Shown here: piece by piece, positions 8,605-19,349 of the stretch
Numbering within the stretch: the first letter of the stretch is position 1
How the letters are laid out: every line of letters starts with the position of its first letter
DNA from: Bombilactobacillus apium
Lineage (GTDB): Bacteria > Bacillota > Bacilli > Lactobacillales > Lactobacillaceae
DNA: 64,000 nucleotides
NCBI RefSeq assembly: GCF_013385145.1
Contig: NZ_JABZEC010000003.1
Location: forward strand, 62,001 to 126,000
Direction of reading: 5' to 3'
Notes under the pieces: generated by a model
Seen by the model: the letters and a program-made list of their open reading frames with translations, nothing else
Database searches by the model: none
What the model was told of the DNA's origin: nothing
Translations under genes and position numbers: made by a program

Positions 8605-11600
8605 TTATTTACTCTTCTTGCTTTGCATGTTAATCCGGTCAATCAAACTACCCATCATTGATTCAGGATCGTTCTTTTTCATATGCGTTGGCATTTGAGC
8701 ACGTTTAACTTCTTGTTCTTTGGCTAACTTAGCTAAAGCGTCTAGATCATCGTCAGTCTTGTCTTCTTCCATATCTTCTAAGTCAAGTTCTTGATGATTA
8801 TGGTTTAAGATCTTCATATCCAGACCCAAGGATTCTAATTCTTTAATCAAAACTCTGAAAGATTCGGGTACTCCCGGCTTCGGAATCGTTTCACCTTTGA
8901 CAATGGCTTCATAAGTGTTAACCCGTCCGGTTACATCATCAGACTTATAGGTGAGGATTTCTTGAAGGGTATAAGCGGCTCCGTAAGCTTCCAGAGCCCA
9001 AACTTCCATTTCCCCAAAACGCTGACCCCCGAATTGAGCTTTCCCACCTAGAGGTTGTTGCGTAACCAAGGAGTACGGTCCAATGGAACGTGCATGGATC
9101 TTATCATCGACCATATGGGCTAATTTCATATAGTACATTACCCCGACCGCAACACGGTTGTGGAAAGGTTCTCCGGTTCGACCATCGTATAAGACAGTCT
9201 TGGCATCACGAGCCATATTAGCTTCTTTAACTGCGGCCCATAAGTCATCATCACTAGCCCCATCAAAGACTGGAGTAGCCACATGAATTCCCAAGTTCCG
9301 AGCTGCCATTCCCAAGTGTAATTCGAGGACTTGACCAATGTTCATCCGGGAAGGAACTCCCATTGGATTCAAGAGGATATCAATTGGGGTTCCATCAGGC
9401 ATGTAAGGCATGTCTTCTTCGGGAACCACAATGGAAACTGTTCCTTTATTACCATGCCGACCAGCCATTTTATCACCCACTTGGATTTTCCGCTTCTGGG
9501 CAATATAAACGCGAACCATAGTGTTGACACCAGGACTTAATTCATCGCCGGCTTCGCGGGTAAAGACTTTAACATCTTGAACAATACCGCCACCACCGTG
9601 AGGAACTCGCAAGGAGGTATCCCGTACTTCGCGAGCCTTTTCCCCAAAGATAGCATGGAGAAGTCGTTCTTCAGAAGATAATTCCGTAACTCCCTTCGGA
9701 GTAACTTTACCAACTAAAATGTCACCATCACGAACTTCGGCTCCAATCCGGACAACACCCATTTCATCTAAGTCGCGTAAAGCATCTTCCCCGACATTGG
9801 GGATTTCCCGGGTAATTTCTTCCGGTCCTAATTTTGTATCCCGCGCTTCTGATTCATATTCTTCAATATGAATTGAAGTATAGACATCATCGCGCACTAA
9901 ACGTTCAGATAAAACAATCGCATCTTCGTAGTTATACATATTCCAAGTCATGAAAGCAATTAACGGATTTTGACCTAAGGCCAATTCTCCTTGTTGCATT
10001 GCGGGACCATCGGCAATAATCTCGCCTTGATCAACATGGTCACCCTTTTTCACAATTGGACGTTGGTTATAACATTTTCCAGCATTGGACCGACGATACT
10101 TCATTAATTTATAAGTGTCTTCAGTTCCATCAGCTCTTTGAATCTTGACTAACTTAGCATCAACATATTGCACAATTCCATCATGTTGCGCCAAGAGAGC
10201 TGTTCCTGAGTCATGGGCTGCTACATATTCCATACTGGTTCCGACTAACGGAGAGTGTGGTTTTAACAAAGGCACCGCTTGCCGCTGCATGTTCGCACCC
10301 ATTAAGGCCCGGTTAGAATCATCGTTTTCCAAGAAAGGAATACAGGAGGTGGCCACGGAAACAACTTGTCGAGGAGAAACATCCATATAATCGACTTTTT
10401 CAGCAGTTGTTTCAATATTATCATCTTGATGCCGTGCTAAAATCGCCTTTTCCGCAAAAGAACCATCGGGATTCAACGGGGTATTAGCCTGCGCCACAAC
10501 GTAATTATCTTCTTCATCAGCAGTTAAATAGTCAATCTTATCGGTAACTTTATGCGTATCCCAAGATACCCGACGATAAGGAGTTTCAATAAATCCATAC
10601 TTATTAACCACCCCATAGGTGGCCAAGTTGTTAATTAAACCAATATTTGGTCCTTCAGGAGTTTCAATCGGACACATCCGGCCGTAATGGGTATAGTGGA
10701 CATCCCGCACCGCATAACCAGCTCGATCCCGAGTTAAACCACCCGGTCCTAAGGCTGAAAGTCGGCGTTTGTGGGTCAATTCACCTAAAGGATTATTTTG
10801 ATCCATGAATTGGGATAATTGTGATGAACCAAAGAATTCCTTGATGGCTGCCACAACTGGACGAATATTAATCAATTGTTGCGGGGTAACTGTCGCCGTA
10901 TCTTGGATTGACATCCGTTCCCGGACAACCCGTTCCATCCGTGATAAACCTAAACGGAATTGGTTTTGTAAAAGTTCCCCAACTGAACGAATACGCCGAT
11001 TACCCAAGTGGTCAATATCATCAGTTACGCCAATTCCTTCTTGCAAGTTCAAGAAGTAATTAATTTCACACAAAATATCAGCCGGAGTAATATGTTTCAC
11101 GTTTAAGTCAATTAGATCATTACCTAAGATGTTGACGATCTTGTCTTCATCTTCGTTTGAATAAACTTTAATCATTTGGACAGTCACAGGATCAGGTAAG
11201 ATCCCATCTTCTGATGGTTGGAAAGTGACGGCTTTAAAAGCTGGATCCTTCAAATAAGGTGCTAGAGTTGCCATCGCATCACGATCGAGTTTCGTGTCCT
11301 TTTTCAAAATAATTTCTCCGGTTTCTGGATCGGCCAAGGTCTCTGCCAAGGTCAAATTCATTAACCGAGTTTTTAGATTCAACTTTTTATTAACTTTGTA
11401 ACGTCCTACCGGAGCCGTATCATAACGCTTCGGATCAAAGAAGCGGGCATAAAGCAGGGAGCGGGAACTTTCCGCGGTCTTTGGTTCACCCGGGCGTAAC
11501 CGTTCGTAAATATCTTTTAGAGATTCAGCTACTCGTGAATCACTGGTATCTTTATGAACATCTTTTTCTAAAGTTAAATTTAAGGTATCGCTATTGGCAC

Positions 11601-12249
11601 CTAAAATGTCAATAATTTCACCGTCGGATCCAAAACCTAGGGACCGAACTAATTCTGTAATCGGTAATTTCCGCGTCCGATCAATTCGAACATAAGAAAT
11701 ATTCTTGGCATCATTATCAAATTCCAGCCAAGCTCCCCGGTTAGGGATGACAGTTGTTCCGTAAATCATCCGGCCATTCTTATCAATTTCAGCCGTGTAA
11801 TAAACTCCAGGTGAACGAACTAACTGGGAGACAATTACTCGTTCAGCACCGTTAATGATAAAGGTCCCTTGTTGGGTCATGAGTGGGAAATCACCAAAGA
11901 AAACATCTTGCGTCTTAATTTCCCCAGTTTCATGATTGGTTAAACGTAAAGTCACGTGTAGCGGTGCCGAATAATTAGCATCATGATCCCGAGCTTCTTC
12001 CACCTTATATTTCGGCTTTAAAAGCTTGTAATCCACGTAATCGAGCGATAAAGTACCAGCAAAATCATCAATCGGCATGATATCTTGGAACATATCCTTT
12101 AAACCTTCATCCAAAAACCAATTGTAGGAATTAGTCTGAATGTTGATCAAATTTGGCAACGGCAATACTTCTTTAATCCGCGCATAACTACGTCGTGTTC
12201 GGTGCTTACCATAATTAACATTATGATAACGAGCTGTTTCTTGCGTCAA
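8605..12249 (-). CDS. rpoB: DNA-directed RNA polymerase subunit beta
   Basis: Second largest RNA polymerase subunit, about 1214 residues. The TTG at 12249 is chosen (TTG-ACG-CAA) because AAAGG lies 8 bases upstream; the GTG at 12258 directly abuts that site. The conserved block [12 protein letters not shown] follows. The rifampicin-binding segment keeps the usual residues ([25 protein letters not shown]), so no resistance change is visible. It is transcribed from the promoter that overlaps the clpC stop, through a structured leader, and is followed directly by rpoC. Confidence 0.97.
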   Translation of the reverse strand: MTQETARYHNVNYGKHRTRRSYARIKEVLPLPNLINIQTNSYNWFLDEGLKDMFQDIMPIDDFAGTLSLDYVDYKLLKPKYKVEEARDHDANYSAPLHVTLRLTNHETGEIKTQDVFFGDFPLMTQQGTFIINGAERVIVSQLVRSPGVYYTAEIDKNGRMIYGTTVIPNRGAWLEFDNDAKNISYVRIDRTRKLPITELVRSLGFGSDGEIIDILGANSDTLNLTLEKDVHKDTSDSRVAESLKDIYERLRPGEPKTAESSRSLLYARFFDPKRYDTAPVGRYKVNKKLNLKTRLMNLTLAETLADPETGEIILKKDTKLDRDAMATLAPYLKDPAFKAVTFQPSEDGILPDPVTVQMIKVYSNEDEDKIVNILGNDLIDLNVKHITPADILCEINYFLNLQEGIGVTDDIDHLGNRRIRSVGELLQNQFRLGLSRMERVVRERMSIQDTATVTPQQLINIRPVVAAIKEFFGSSQLSQFMDQNNPLGELTHKRRLSALGPGGLTRDRAGYAVRDVHYTHYGRMCPIETPEGPNIGLINNLATYGVVNKYGFIETPYRRVSWDTHKVTDKIDYLTADEEDNYVVAQANTPLNPDGSFAEKAILARHQDDNIETTAEKVDYMDVSPRQVVSVATSCIPFLENDDSNRALMGANMQRQAVPLLKPHSPLVGTSMEYVAAHDSGTALLAQHDGIVQYVDAKLVKIQRADGTEDTYKLMKYRRSNAGKCYNQRPIVKKGDHVDQGEIIADGPAMQQGELALGQNPLIAFMTWNMYNYEDAIVLSERLVRDDVYTSIHIEEYESEARDTKLGPEEITREIPNVGEDALRDLDEMGVVRIGAEVRDGDILVGKVTPKGVTELSSEERLLHAIFGEKAREVRDTSLRVPHGGGGIVQDVKVFTREAGDELSPGVNTMVRVYIAQKRKIQVGDKMAGRHGNKGTVSIVVPEEDMPYMPDGTPIDILLNPMGVPSRMNIGQVLELHLGMAARNLGIHVATPVFDGASDDDLWAAVKEANMARDAKTVLYDGRTGEPFHNRVAVGVMYYMKLAHMVDDKIHARSIGPYSLVTQQPLGGKAQFGGQRFGEMEVWALEAYGAAYTLQEILTYKSDDVTGRVNTYEAIVKGETIPKPGVPESFRVLIKELESLGLDMKILNHNHQELDLEDMEEDKTDDDLDALAKLAKEQEVKRAQMPTHMKKNDPESMMGSLIDRINMQSKKSK

Positions 12250-12258
12250 ACTGTTCAC

Positions 12259-12428
12259 CCTTTCAAGACAATCTAGTTCTCAAATATTACATTTTGATTA
12301 CAAAACCATAATTAGCGCTCTGCGAGCAAAAAAAAACCAAAAATAGCTAATTGCTACTTTTGCTTTTTATAATCTCCACCCGGACAAGATTTCGGGAGAG
12401 ATACGTATTTGAGCTACGCTAATTAGTT
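12259..12428 (-). ncRNA. Structured rpoB leader, candidate Lacto-rpoB RNA
   Basis: About 170 bases of untranslated leader between the promoter and the rpoB start. Reading the minus strand it has a GC-rich element (CTCCCG...CGGGTGGAG, about 12396-12371). An A/U-rich hairpin follows (AAAAGTAGC with GCTATTTTT, about 12364-12340), then a nine-T tract, which resembles an attenuator. A conserved RNA called Lacto-rpoB is known upstream of rpoB in Lactobacillales. Position and architecture suggest this is one, but I could not compare it with the covariance model. Confidence 0.55.
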
Positions 12429-12434
12429 CTTCTA

Positions 12435-12463
12435 ATGTTAAACTATAATTCTTTAATTGTCAA
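12435..12463 (-). promoter_or_regulatory. Promoter of the rpoB-rpoC operon
   Basis: Perfect -35 TTGACA (12463-12458), 17-base spacer, -10 TAACAT (12440-12435). The -35 element overlaps the clpC stop codon. Confidence 0.75.
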
Positions 12464-14934
12464 CTATGAACTACTGGTGCTAGATGCTCGACTTGGAGCT
12501 TTAATTCTCCTTGTTCGACCCCGACTTTCAGCTGATCATCGGCTTGTAATTCCTGTTGTAAAATCAAATCACTAATCGGATTCTCTAAGCGCTTTTGAAT
12601 TGTTCGCCGCAAGGGCCGAGCCCCCAAAGCCTTATCAGAACCCTTTTGTGCCAATAATTGCCGGGCTTTAGGGCTGACTTTCAAGCTGATCTTTTGCGCT
12701 TGCAGTTTCTGATTTAATTGATCCGTCATTAGTTTGACAATTGCTTGGAGATTCGTAGTGCTTAATTCATGGAAAACTAAGAGCTTATCAATTCGATTCA
12801 AAAATTCGGGGCGGAAGAACTTCTTCGCGGCAGTCAAGATCTTTTGCTTTAAATCTTGATAATGATCCCGACTTGCCAAGGGATTAAAGCCCACATTATG
12901 TTCATCACGCAGATCGGTTGCTCCCAAATTGGAAGTCATAATAATGATTGTATTTCGAAAGTCAACCTTGCGTCCTTTGGCATCAGTTAAAAAGCCGTCA
13001 TCTAAAACTTGTAATAACAAGTTAAAAACATCGGGGTGCGCCTTTTCCACTTCGTCTAAAAGAACGACTGAGTAAGGTTGATTTCGAACTCGCTCACTCA
13101 GTTGCCCCCCTTCTTCATAGCCCACATAGCCAGGGGCTGAACCAACTAAGCGTGAAGTATTAAACTTCTCCATATATTCGGACATATCAATTCGAATCAA
13201 ATTGTCTTCACTGCCAAAGACCGTTGTTGCCAAAGCCTTTGCCAGTTCTGTTTTTCCTACCCCGGTCGGTCCTAGAAAAATGAAAGAGCCAATGGGGCGT
13301 TGAGCATCTTGTAAACCGCTGCGAGAACGGCGAATCGCCTTCGAAACTGCTGATACAGCTTCTTCTTGGCCCACAACCCGCCGATGCAAATCTTGCTCTA
13401 AGTTTAATAATTGTTTGCTTTCTTTAGCCGTTAAGCGTTGGACTGGTACTCCGGTCCATTGGGAAACTACCGCGGCAATATCTTCGGGCTTAACTTGGGG
13501 TTGGCGTCCGGGACGGCGCTGAGAAGTTTTAACCAATAATTGATTAAGTTGGTCTTGTAAAGTTTCCTCTTGACCTTGTAATTGAGCGGCGCGAACAAAA
13601 TCTTGTTCTTGTAAAGCCTGATCGCGTTCCTTTAAGGCTTCATTAAGTTCTTGTTCTAAACTTTCCAAACGCTGAAAATCAGCATTTTTCGCATTTTTGA
13701 TATGCACCCGCGCACTAGCTTCATCCATCAAATCAATTGCTTTATCCGGCAAATAGCGACTGGGCAAATAACGCTTCGATAGGTTAATAGCGGCTTCTAA
13801 AGCAGCATCTTGAATTTTAAGTTGATGGTATTCTTCATACTTGGGCCGCAGACCCTTAAGAATTGCCAAACTGGTAGTCACATCCGGCTCGCCAACTTGA
13901 ACCTTCGCGAAACGACGAGCAAAAGCGGCATCTTTTTCAATATACTTCTGATATTCATCGAGCGTTGTCGCCCCAATAATTTGGAGTTCGCCGCGCGATA
14001 AAGCAGGCTTTAAGATATTGGAAGCATCAATAGCTCCTTCGGCACCACCAGCACCAATAATAGTATGCAATTCATCAATGAACAAAATGACTTCGCCATC
14101 GCGGTAAACTTCATTAACGATCTTCTTCAAGCGATCTTCAAATTCGCCGCGATACTTGGTTCCGGCAACTAGGGTACCAATATCGAGCATCATAATTCTT
14201 TTAGACCAGAGTTCTTCAGGAACATCCCCTTGAACAATTCGTTGGGCTAAGCCTTCAACAATTGCGGTTTTCCCGACTCCCGGATCACCTAAGAAAATCG
14301 GATTATTCTTGGTTCGGCGACTCATGATTTGGAGGGCCCGTTTGATTTCAGAATCACGGCCAATTACAGGATCGATTAATCCACGTTTCGCCATTTCCGT
14401 CAAATTTCGGGCTAATTTATCTAATGTTGGAGTCGTAGACTCAGTAGCTGCAGCAGCACTGGAAGAACTAGGCTTATTTTTCTTTCCCGTGACGCCCATC
14501 TTTTGCAATAGTAATTTTCGAACTTGAATCACACTTAAATCTAAATTTTGTAAAATTCGATTAGCTAAGACGCTTTGATCCCGTAACAAAGCCAAAAAGA
14601 TATGACTAGTCCCAACTTGCGAAGCTTCTAATAACTGAGCCTGATGAGTAGAATCTTCTAAAATTTGGCTTGCTCGCGGGGAATAAGGTAAATATTGCAT
14701 CTGGGCTGCCGCATCATCTTTAGGACCAAAACCGGTCAAAGCCGCGATCTCATCTTGAATATCTTCAGTCTTCACTTGTAATTGATTCAGTGTCTTAGCC
14801 GCTACGCCTGAACCTTCTTGAGCTAAACCGAGTAAGATATGTTCAGTCCCGACTTCATGATGGCGCATCTTTTGCGCTGCATTTTGCGCTAGCTTTAATG
14901 ATTTTTGAGCACTGGGAGTAAATAATTCTTTCAT
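12460..14934 (-). CDS. clpC: ATP-dependent Clp protease ATP-binding subunit ClpC
   Basis: HSP100 unfoldase that feeds substrates to ClpP. The 824-residue protein has two N-terminal Clp repeats (about 1-145), a first AAA+ module with Walker A GDPGVGKT, a middle region holding a UVR-like coiled coil (about 415-460), and a second AAA+ module with GPTGVGKT. The C-terminal ClpP-docking helices are present. The usual Firmicutes partners ctsR, mcsA and mcsB are absent: the gene stands alone between a tRNA operon and rpoB. No CtsR or CIRCE operator was seen upstream. Start is ATG at 14934 ([10 protein letters not shown]). Confidence 0.96.
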   Translation of the reverse strand: MKELFTPSAQKSLKLAQNAAQKMRHHEVGTEHILLGLAQEGSGVAAKTLNQLQVKTEDIQDEIAALTGFGPKDDAAAQMQYLPYSPRASQILEDSTHQAQLLEASQVGTSHIFLALLRDQSVLANRILQNLDLSVIQVRKLLLQKMGVTGKKNKPSSSSAAAATESTTPTLDKLARNLTEMAKRGLIDPVIGRDSEIKRALQIMSRRTKNNPIFLGDPGVGKTAIVEGLAQRIVQGDVPEELWSKRIMMLDIGTLVAGTKYRGEFEDRLKKIVNEVYRDGEVILFIDELHTIIGAGGAEGAIDASNILKPALSRGELQIIGATTLDEYQKYIEKDAAFARRFAKVQVGEPDVTTSLAILKGLRPKYEEYHQLKIQDAALEAAINLSKRYLPSRYLPDKAIDLMDEASARVHIKNAKNADFQRLESLEQELNEALKERDQALQEQDFVRAAQLQGQEETLQDQLNQLLVKTSQRRPGRQPQVKPEDIAAVVSQWTGVPVQRLTAKESKQLLNLEQDLHRRVVGQEEAVSAVSKAIRRSRSGLQDAQRPIGSFIFLGPTGVGKTELAKALATTVFGSEDNLIRIDMSEYMEKFNTSRLVGSAPGYVGYEEGGQLSERVRNQPYSVVLLDEVEKAHPDVFNLLLQVLDDGFLTDAKGRKVDFRNTIIIMTSNLGATDLRDEHNVGFNPLASRDHYQDLKQKILTAAKKFFRPEFLNRIDKLLVFHELSTTNLQAIVKLMTDQLNQKLQAQKISLKVSPKARQLLAQKGSDKALGARPLRRTIQKRLENPISDLILQQELQADDQLKVGVEQGELKLQVEHLAPVVHS

Positions 14935-14980
14935 GAGAAGCCTCTTCTTTCTCGCAACGACATCGTCTATCTGAATTGAG

Positions 14981-14986
14981 AGTATA
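14981..14986 (-). promoter_or_regulatory. Probable -10 element of the clpC promoter
   Basis: TGG-TATACT on the minus strand is an extended -10 match 47 bases before the start. No convincing -35 and no GGTCAAA direct repeat is present. Confidence 0.4.
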
Positions 14987-15015
14987 CCACACTCTTCTTC
15001 CGAAAAAAAATGTTA

Positions 15016-15044
15016 GCAAAAAGGATCAGCTTTCGCTAATCCTT
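15016..15044 (-). terminator. Terminator of the tRNA operon
   Basis: Minus-strand AAGGATTAGC-GAAA-GCTGATCCTT followed by Ts, 16 bases beyond the last tRNA. Confidence 0.88.
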
Positions 15045-15059
15045 CAATAAACTATAAAA

Positions 15060-15133
15060 TCGGGAAAACAAGATTCGAACTTGCGACCCCTACGTCCCGA
15101 ACGTAGTGCTCTACCAAGCTGAGCTATTTCCCG
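15060..15133 (-). tRNA. tRNA-Pro(CGG)
   Basis: 74-base cloverleaf on the minus strand. The acceptor CGGGAAA pairs with TTTTCCCG, the T-arm is GTTCGAATC, and the anticodon loop TTCGGGA sits in a CTACG/CGTAG stem. It reads CCG. Last tRNA of a six-gene operon. Confidence 0.95.
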
Positions 15134-15140
15134 TAAGAAA

Positions 15141-15212
15141 AGCGGAAGACGGGATTCGAACCCGCGACCCCCACCATGGCAAGGTGATGTTCTACCACTG
15201 AACTACTTCCGC
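15141..15212 (-). tRNA. tRNA-Gly(GCC), copy 2
   Basis: 72-base cloverleaf with anticodon loop TTGCCAT, acceptor GCGGAAG/CTTCCGC and a T discriminator base. Its sequence is identical to the copy at 15417-15488. Confidence 0.95.
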
Positions 15213-15241
15213 AAATTATAAACTGAAAAAATGATAATTAA

Positions 15242-15315
15242 TGCACCTAGTAGGAGTCGAACCTACAACCTTCTGATTCGTAGTCAGACACTCTATCCAA
15301 TTGCGCTATAGGTGC
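15242..15315 (-). tRNA. tRNA-Arg(ACG)
   Basis: 74-base cloverleaf, acceptor GCACCTA/TAGGTGC, anticodon loop CTACGAA in a TCTGA/TCAGA stem. The A34 is expected to be deaminated to inosine to read CGU/CGC/CGA. Confidence 0.95.
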
Positions 15316-15318
15316 ATA

Positions 15319-15404
15319 TGCCGAGGACCGGAATCGAACCGGTACGGTGATCACTCACCGCAGGATTTTAAGTCCTGTGCGTCTGCCAGTTCCGCCACCC
15401 CGGC
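15319..15404 (-). tRNA. tRNA-Leu(TAA)
   Basis: 86-base class II tRNA with a long variable arm. Anticodon loop CTTAAAA in a CAGGA/TCCTG stem, acceptor GCCGGGG with its complement, T-arm GGTTCGATTCC. Confidence 0.95.
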
Positions 15405-15416
15405 AAAATCTGGTAA

Positions 15417-15488
15417 AGCGGAAGACGGGATTCGAACCCGCGACCCCCACCATGGCAAGGTGATGTTCTACCACTGAACTACTTCCGC
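15417..15488 (-). tRNA. tRNA-Gly(GCC), copy 1
   Basis: 72-base cloverleaf identical to the copy at 15141-15212, anticodon GCC. The two copies flank the Leu and Arg genes, so they form a 72-base direct repeat. Confidence 0.95.
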
Positions 15489-15533
15489 AAAATAATAAGA
15501 AAGGGTGTCATTAAGTATCAAGATCAGCTAATA

Positions 15534-15606
15534 TGAGTCGCGTGGGGCTCGGACCCACGACCCACGGCTTAAAAGGCCGTTGCTCTACCAGCTGAGCTAG
15601 CGACTC
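15534..15606 (-). tRNA. tRNA-Lys(TTT)
   Basis: 73-base cloverleaf with acceptor GAGTCGC/GCGACTC, D-arm AGCTCAGCTGGTAGAGC and anticodon loop CTTTTAA. First tRNA after the operon promoter. Confidence 0.95.
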
Positions 15607-15637
15607 AACAATCATTAGTTTACCTAACGACTGTATC

Positions 15638-15666
15638 ATTATAGCAATTAAATATCTGAAAAACAA
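15638..15666 (-). promoter_or_regulatory. Promoter of the tRNA operon
   Basis: Minus-strand TTGTTT (15666-15661), 17-base spacer, TATAAT (15643-15638), 32 bases before tRNA-Lys. An inverted repeat of AAAAAGCT and AGCTTTTTT (15678-15718) lies upstream and may be a second terminator for lysS. Confidence 0.7.
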
Positions 15667-15753
15667 GAATAACTTTCAAAAAGCTTGCCAGCAATTAGTC
15701 ACCAGCAGACAGCTTTTTTCATTTTCAGAAGATTTATTTTTCATTCTGCCGCT

Positions 15754-15781
15754 CAAAAAAAGGATTCCATAACGGAATCCT
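15754..15781 (-). terminator. Terminator downstream of lysS
   Basis: Minus-strand AGGATTCC-GTTAT-GGAATCCT followed by seven Ts, about 50 bases after the lysS stop. Confidence 0.9.
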
Positions 15782-15831
15782 AAATTTATCAAGCTTGAAG
15801 CTCCAAAAACGATAACTAGCCCTGAATAGAA

Positions 15832-17361
<1,530 letters not shown>

Positions 17362-17373
17362 TTACTTTACTCC

Positions 17374-18378
17374 TTACTTTGAACTAGAAACTTCTTCCAA
17401 GCGATTCTGGGCTTGGTAGGCAAAACCTTCTAAAATTGTATCGACTTCAGCTTGGGTTTGGACTTCATTAATCGCGGCTTTGGTCCGGGCCGAACGGGGA
17501 ATTCCCTTCAAATAATAAGCTGCTTGTTGACGAAATTCGGGTACGCCGATCTTTTCACCCTTCAAGGTGACCAAGCGAGCCAATTCTTCTTGAGCTACGC
17601 GAACCTTCTCCATAGGGGTTGGTTCGGCCAATAATTCACCCGTGTCCAAATAATGGGCCATAGCTTTGAGTGCCCAGGGATTTCCAATTGCCCCCCGCGC
17701 CACCATCACGGCGTCAGCACCAACTTCTTCAATCATCCGCTTCGCATCTTGGGGAGTCTTAATATCACCATTGCCCATGAAAGGAATCGTGAGCTGCTGA
17801 GCTACTTCGTGCAAAAGTTCCCAGTCAGCCTGTCCCGTATACATTTGGGCTCTGGTCCGGCCGTGCATGGCAACAGCATCAGCCCCACCAGCTTCTGCTG
17901 CTAGCGCGTTCTCCACCGCTAGAATATGATCTTGATCCCAGCCGGTCCGCAACTTGACAGTTAAAGGTTTATCAATCTCCGCTTTGGCGGCCCGGACCAA
18001 GTCATAAATTCTCTCCGGATCCAATAGCCAATTGGAACCCGCTCCGGTTTTGGTAACTTTTTTTACGGGACATCCCATATTGATATCAATAATATCTGCT
18101 GCCGTATTCTCCGCTACATATTTAATAGCCGGTACCAAGGTTTCTTTAGAACCACCAAATAGTTGAATACTGATGGGATGTTCTTCTTCGTTCACATACA
18201 GCATTTCTTGGGTTCGCCGATTGTGATGTAAAATTCCGCGGTCACTCACCATTTCGCAAATCACTAGACCCGCCCCAAATTCTTTGGCTGTCATTCGGAA
18301 AGCATAATTTGAGATTCCCGCCATCGGAGCTACAACTACCTGATTAGCAATTGTAACCGAACCGATTTTCCATTCCAT
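17374..18378 (-). CDS. dusB: tRNA-dihydrouridine synthase (DusB-type)
   Basis: FMN- and NADPH-dependent reduction of uridine to dihydrouridine in tRNA. The 334-residue TIM barrel shows APMAGISNYAFR near the N-terminus, the catalytic-cysteine block NMGCPVKKVTKTGAGS, KLRTGWD, MHGRTRAQMYTG and the FMN phosphate-binding GADAVMVARG. Length matches DusB. Start ATG at 18378 follows GGGAGAA. The dusB-lysS pair is a common Firmicutes arrangement, with hslO and ftsH upstream. Confidence 0.95.
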   Translation of the reverse strand: MEWKIGSVTIANQVVVAPMAGISNYAFRMTAKEFGAGLVICEMVSDRGILHHNRRTQEMLYVNEEEHPISIQLFGGSKETLVPAIKYVAENTAADIIDINMGCPVKKVTKTGAGSNWLLDPERIYDLVRAAKAEIDKPLTVKLRTGWDQDHILAVENALAAEAGGADAVAMHGRTRAQMYTGQADWELLHEVAQQLTIPFMGNGDIKTPQDAKRMIEEVGADAVMVARGAIGNPWALKAMAHYLDTGELLAEPTPMEKVRVAQEELARLVTLKGEKIGVPEFRQQAAYYLKGIPRSARTKAAINEVQTQAEVDTILEGFAYQAQNRLEEVSSSK

Positions 18379-18444
18379 GAAATTCTCCCTTTCTTTTCAA
18401 GTCAAACTAATTACATAATAGCAAAACTCCCGCCAGACTGCCAA

Positions 18445-19272
18445 TTACTTCTCAGCAATCAAGTCGGCAATTTCTGTGGGCGTAAAATCATAATGGGCTC
18501 GACAAAAGGGACAAACTGTCTCAACTGCCGTCTTTTGCGCCGCTAAATCTTGTAAATCACTTAAACCTAAAGTCGCCAAACCCGCTTCAAAACGCTCTTT
18601 AGAACAAGAACACTGCCAAGCCACCGGCAAACGGGTAGTCGCGATCGCTGGTTGATCTGGGGTTAATTGCTTAAGACATTCTTCCAGACTCAGCTCTGAA
18701 ATCGAAGCTGTAAGATTTTTGAGTTTTATTTGGGCTGCTTGCCAAACTTTCGTTGGCGTTTGGGGTAGAGCTTGCAGCAAAAGTCCCTTCGCGTGGATAA
18801 TCGTTCCCGCTTCATCTTGCGTTAGGACACAAACCATCTGTGAAGTAATCTGTTCAGATTGCTGCAAATACTGGGTGTAATTAGGCGCAATTATTGGTGA
18901 GCTTAATTCAATCTGTCCCCGAAAGGGTTGATGGAGATCATCAAACCGGCTGACCGTTAATACTCCGGGTAAAGTTACCCCTAGTTTTGAATTATTTTCC
19001 GACTTTAAATAACCTCTAACTTGGCCGGGTTTTTCAGCATCCGTCACAATGGTGACTCCACTGCTGGTCAAATTGACAGCTACTGGGGCCGCATCTTTAG
19101 TGAGCACCTGTTGCAAAAGTAAAGTTCCCAGCAAACTAGCTCCTAAGTCCGCCCCCGACTTAGCCGGAAGTTGATGACAGAGTTGCGCTTGGCGAACGGT
19201 CAACGGAGCATCTACAGCTAAGAAACGCAACTGAGACTTAGCCACTAAACAGCGAATTAAATAATCGTTCAT
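18445..19272 (-). CDS. hslO: Redox-regulated chaperone Hsp33
   Basis: Holdase chaperone activated by oxidation of a zinc-bound cysteine tetrad. The 275-residue product starts at the ATG at 19272 (MNDYLIRCLVAKS), which has AGGAGG 6 bases upstream; the ORF extension to 19317 includes the ftsH terminator hairpin. The zinc motif is complete: CSC in WQCSCSKERF and CPFC in TVCPFCRAHYDF near the C-terminus. Lies between ftsH and dusB, as in many lactobacilli. Confidence 0.94.
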   Translation of the reverse strand: MNDYLIRCLVAKSQLRFLAVDAPLTVRQAQLCHQLPAKSGADLGASLLGTLLLQQVLTKDAAPVAVNLTSSGVTIVTDAEKPGQVRGYLKSENNSKLGVTLPGVLTVSRFDDLHQPFRGQIELSSPIIAPNYTQYLQQSEQITSQMVCVLTQDEAGTIIHAKGLLLQALPQTPTKVWQAAQIKLKNLTASISELSLEECLKQLTPDQPAIATTRLPVAWQCSCSKERFEAGLATLGLSDLQDLAAQKTAVETVCPFCRAHYDFTPTEIADLIAEK

Positions 19273-19304
19273 TTTATCCTCCTGCCTTCTTTTCAACCAT
19301 AAGG

Positions 19305-19330
19305 AAAGCACAGACAATTGTCTGTGCTTT
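19305..19330 (-). terminator. Palindromic hairpin between ftsH and hslO
   Basis: A perfect 26-base palindrome (AAAGCACAGACAATT and complement) directly after the ftsH stop. The following T content is weak, so termination may be partial and read-through could feed hslO. Confidence 0.6.
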
Positions 19331-19349
19331 CTAGTAAATCTTATTTTAA

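Noticed and set aside
14935-15000. CtsR or CIRCE operator upstream of clpC
   Set aside because: Neither the GGTCAAA direct repeat nor TTAGCACTC-N9-GAGTGCTAA is present.
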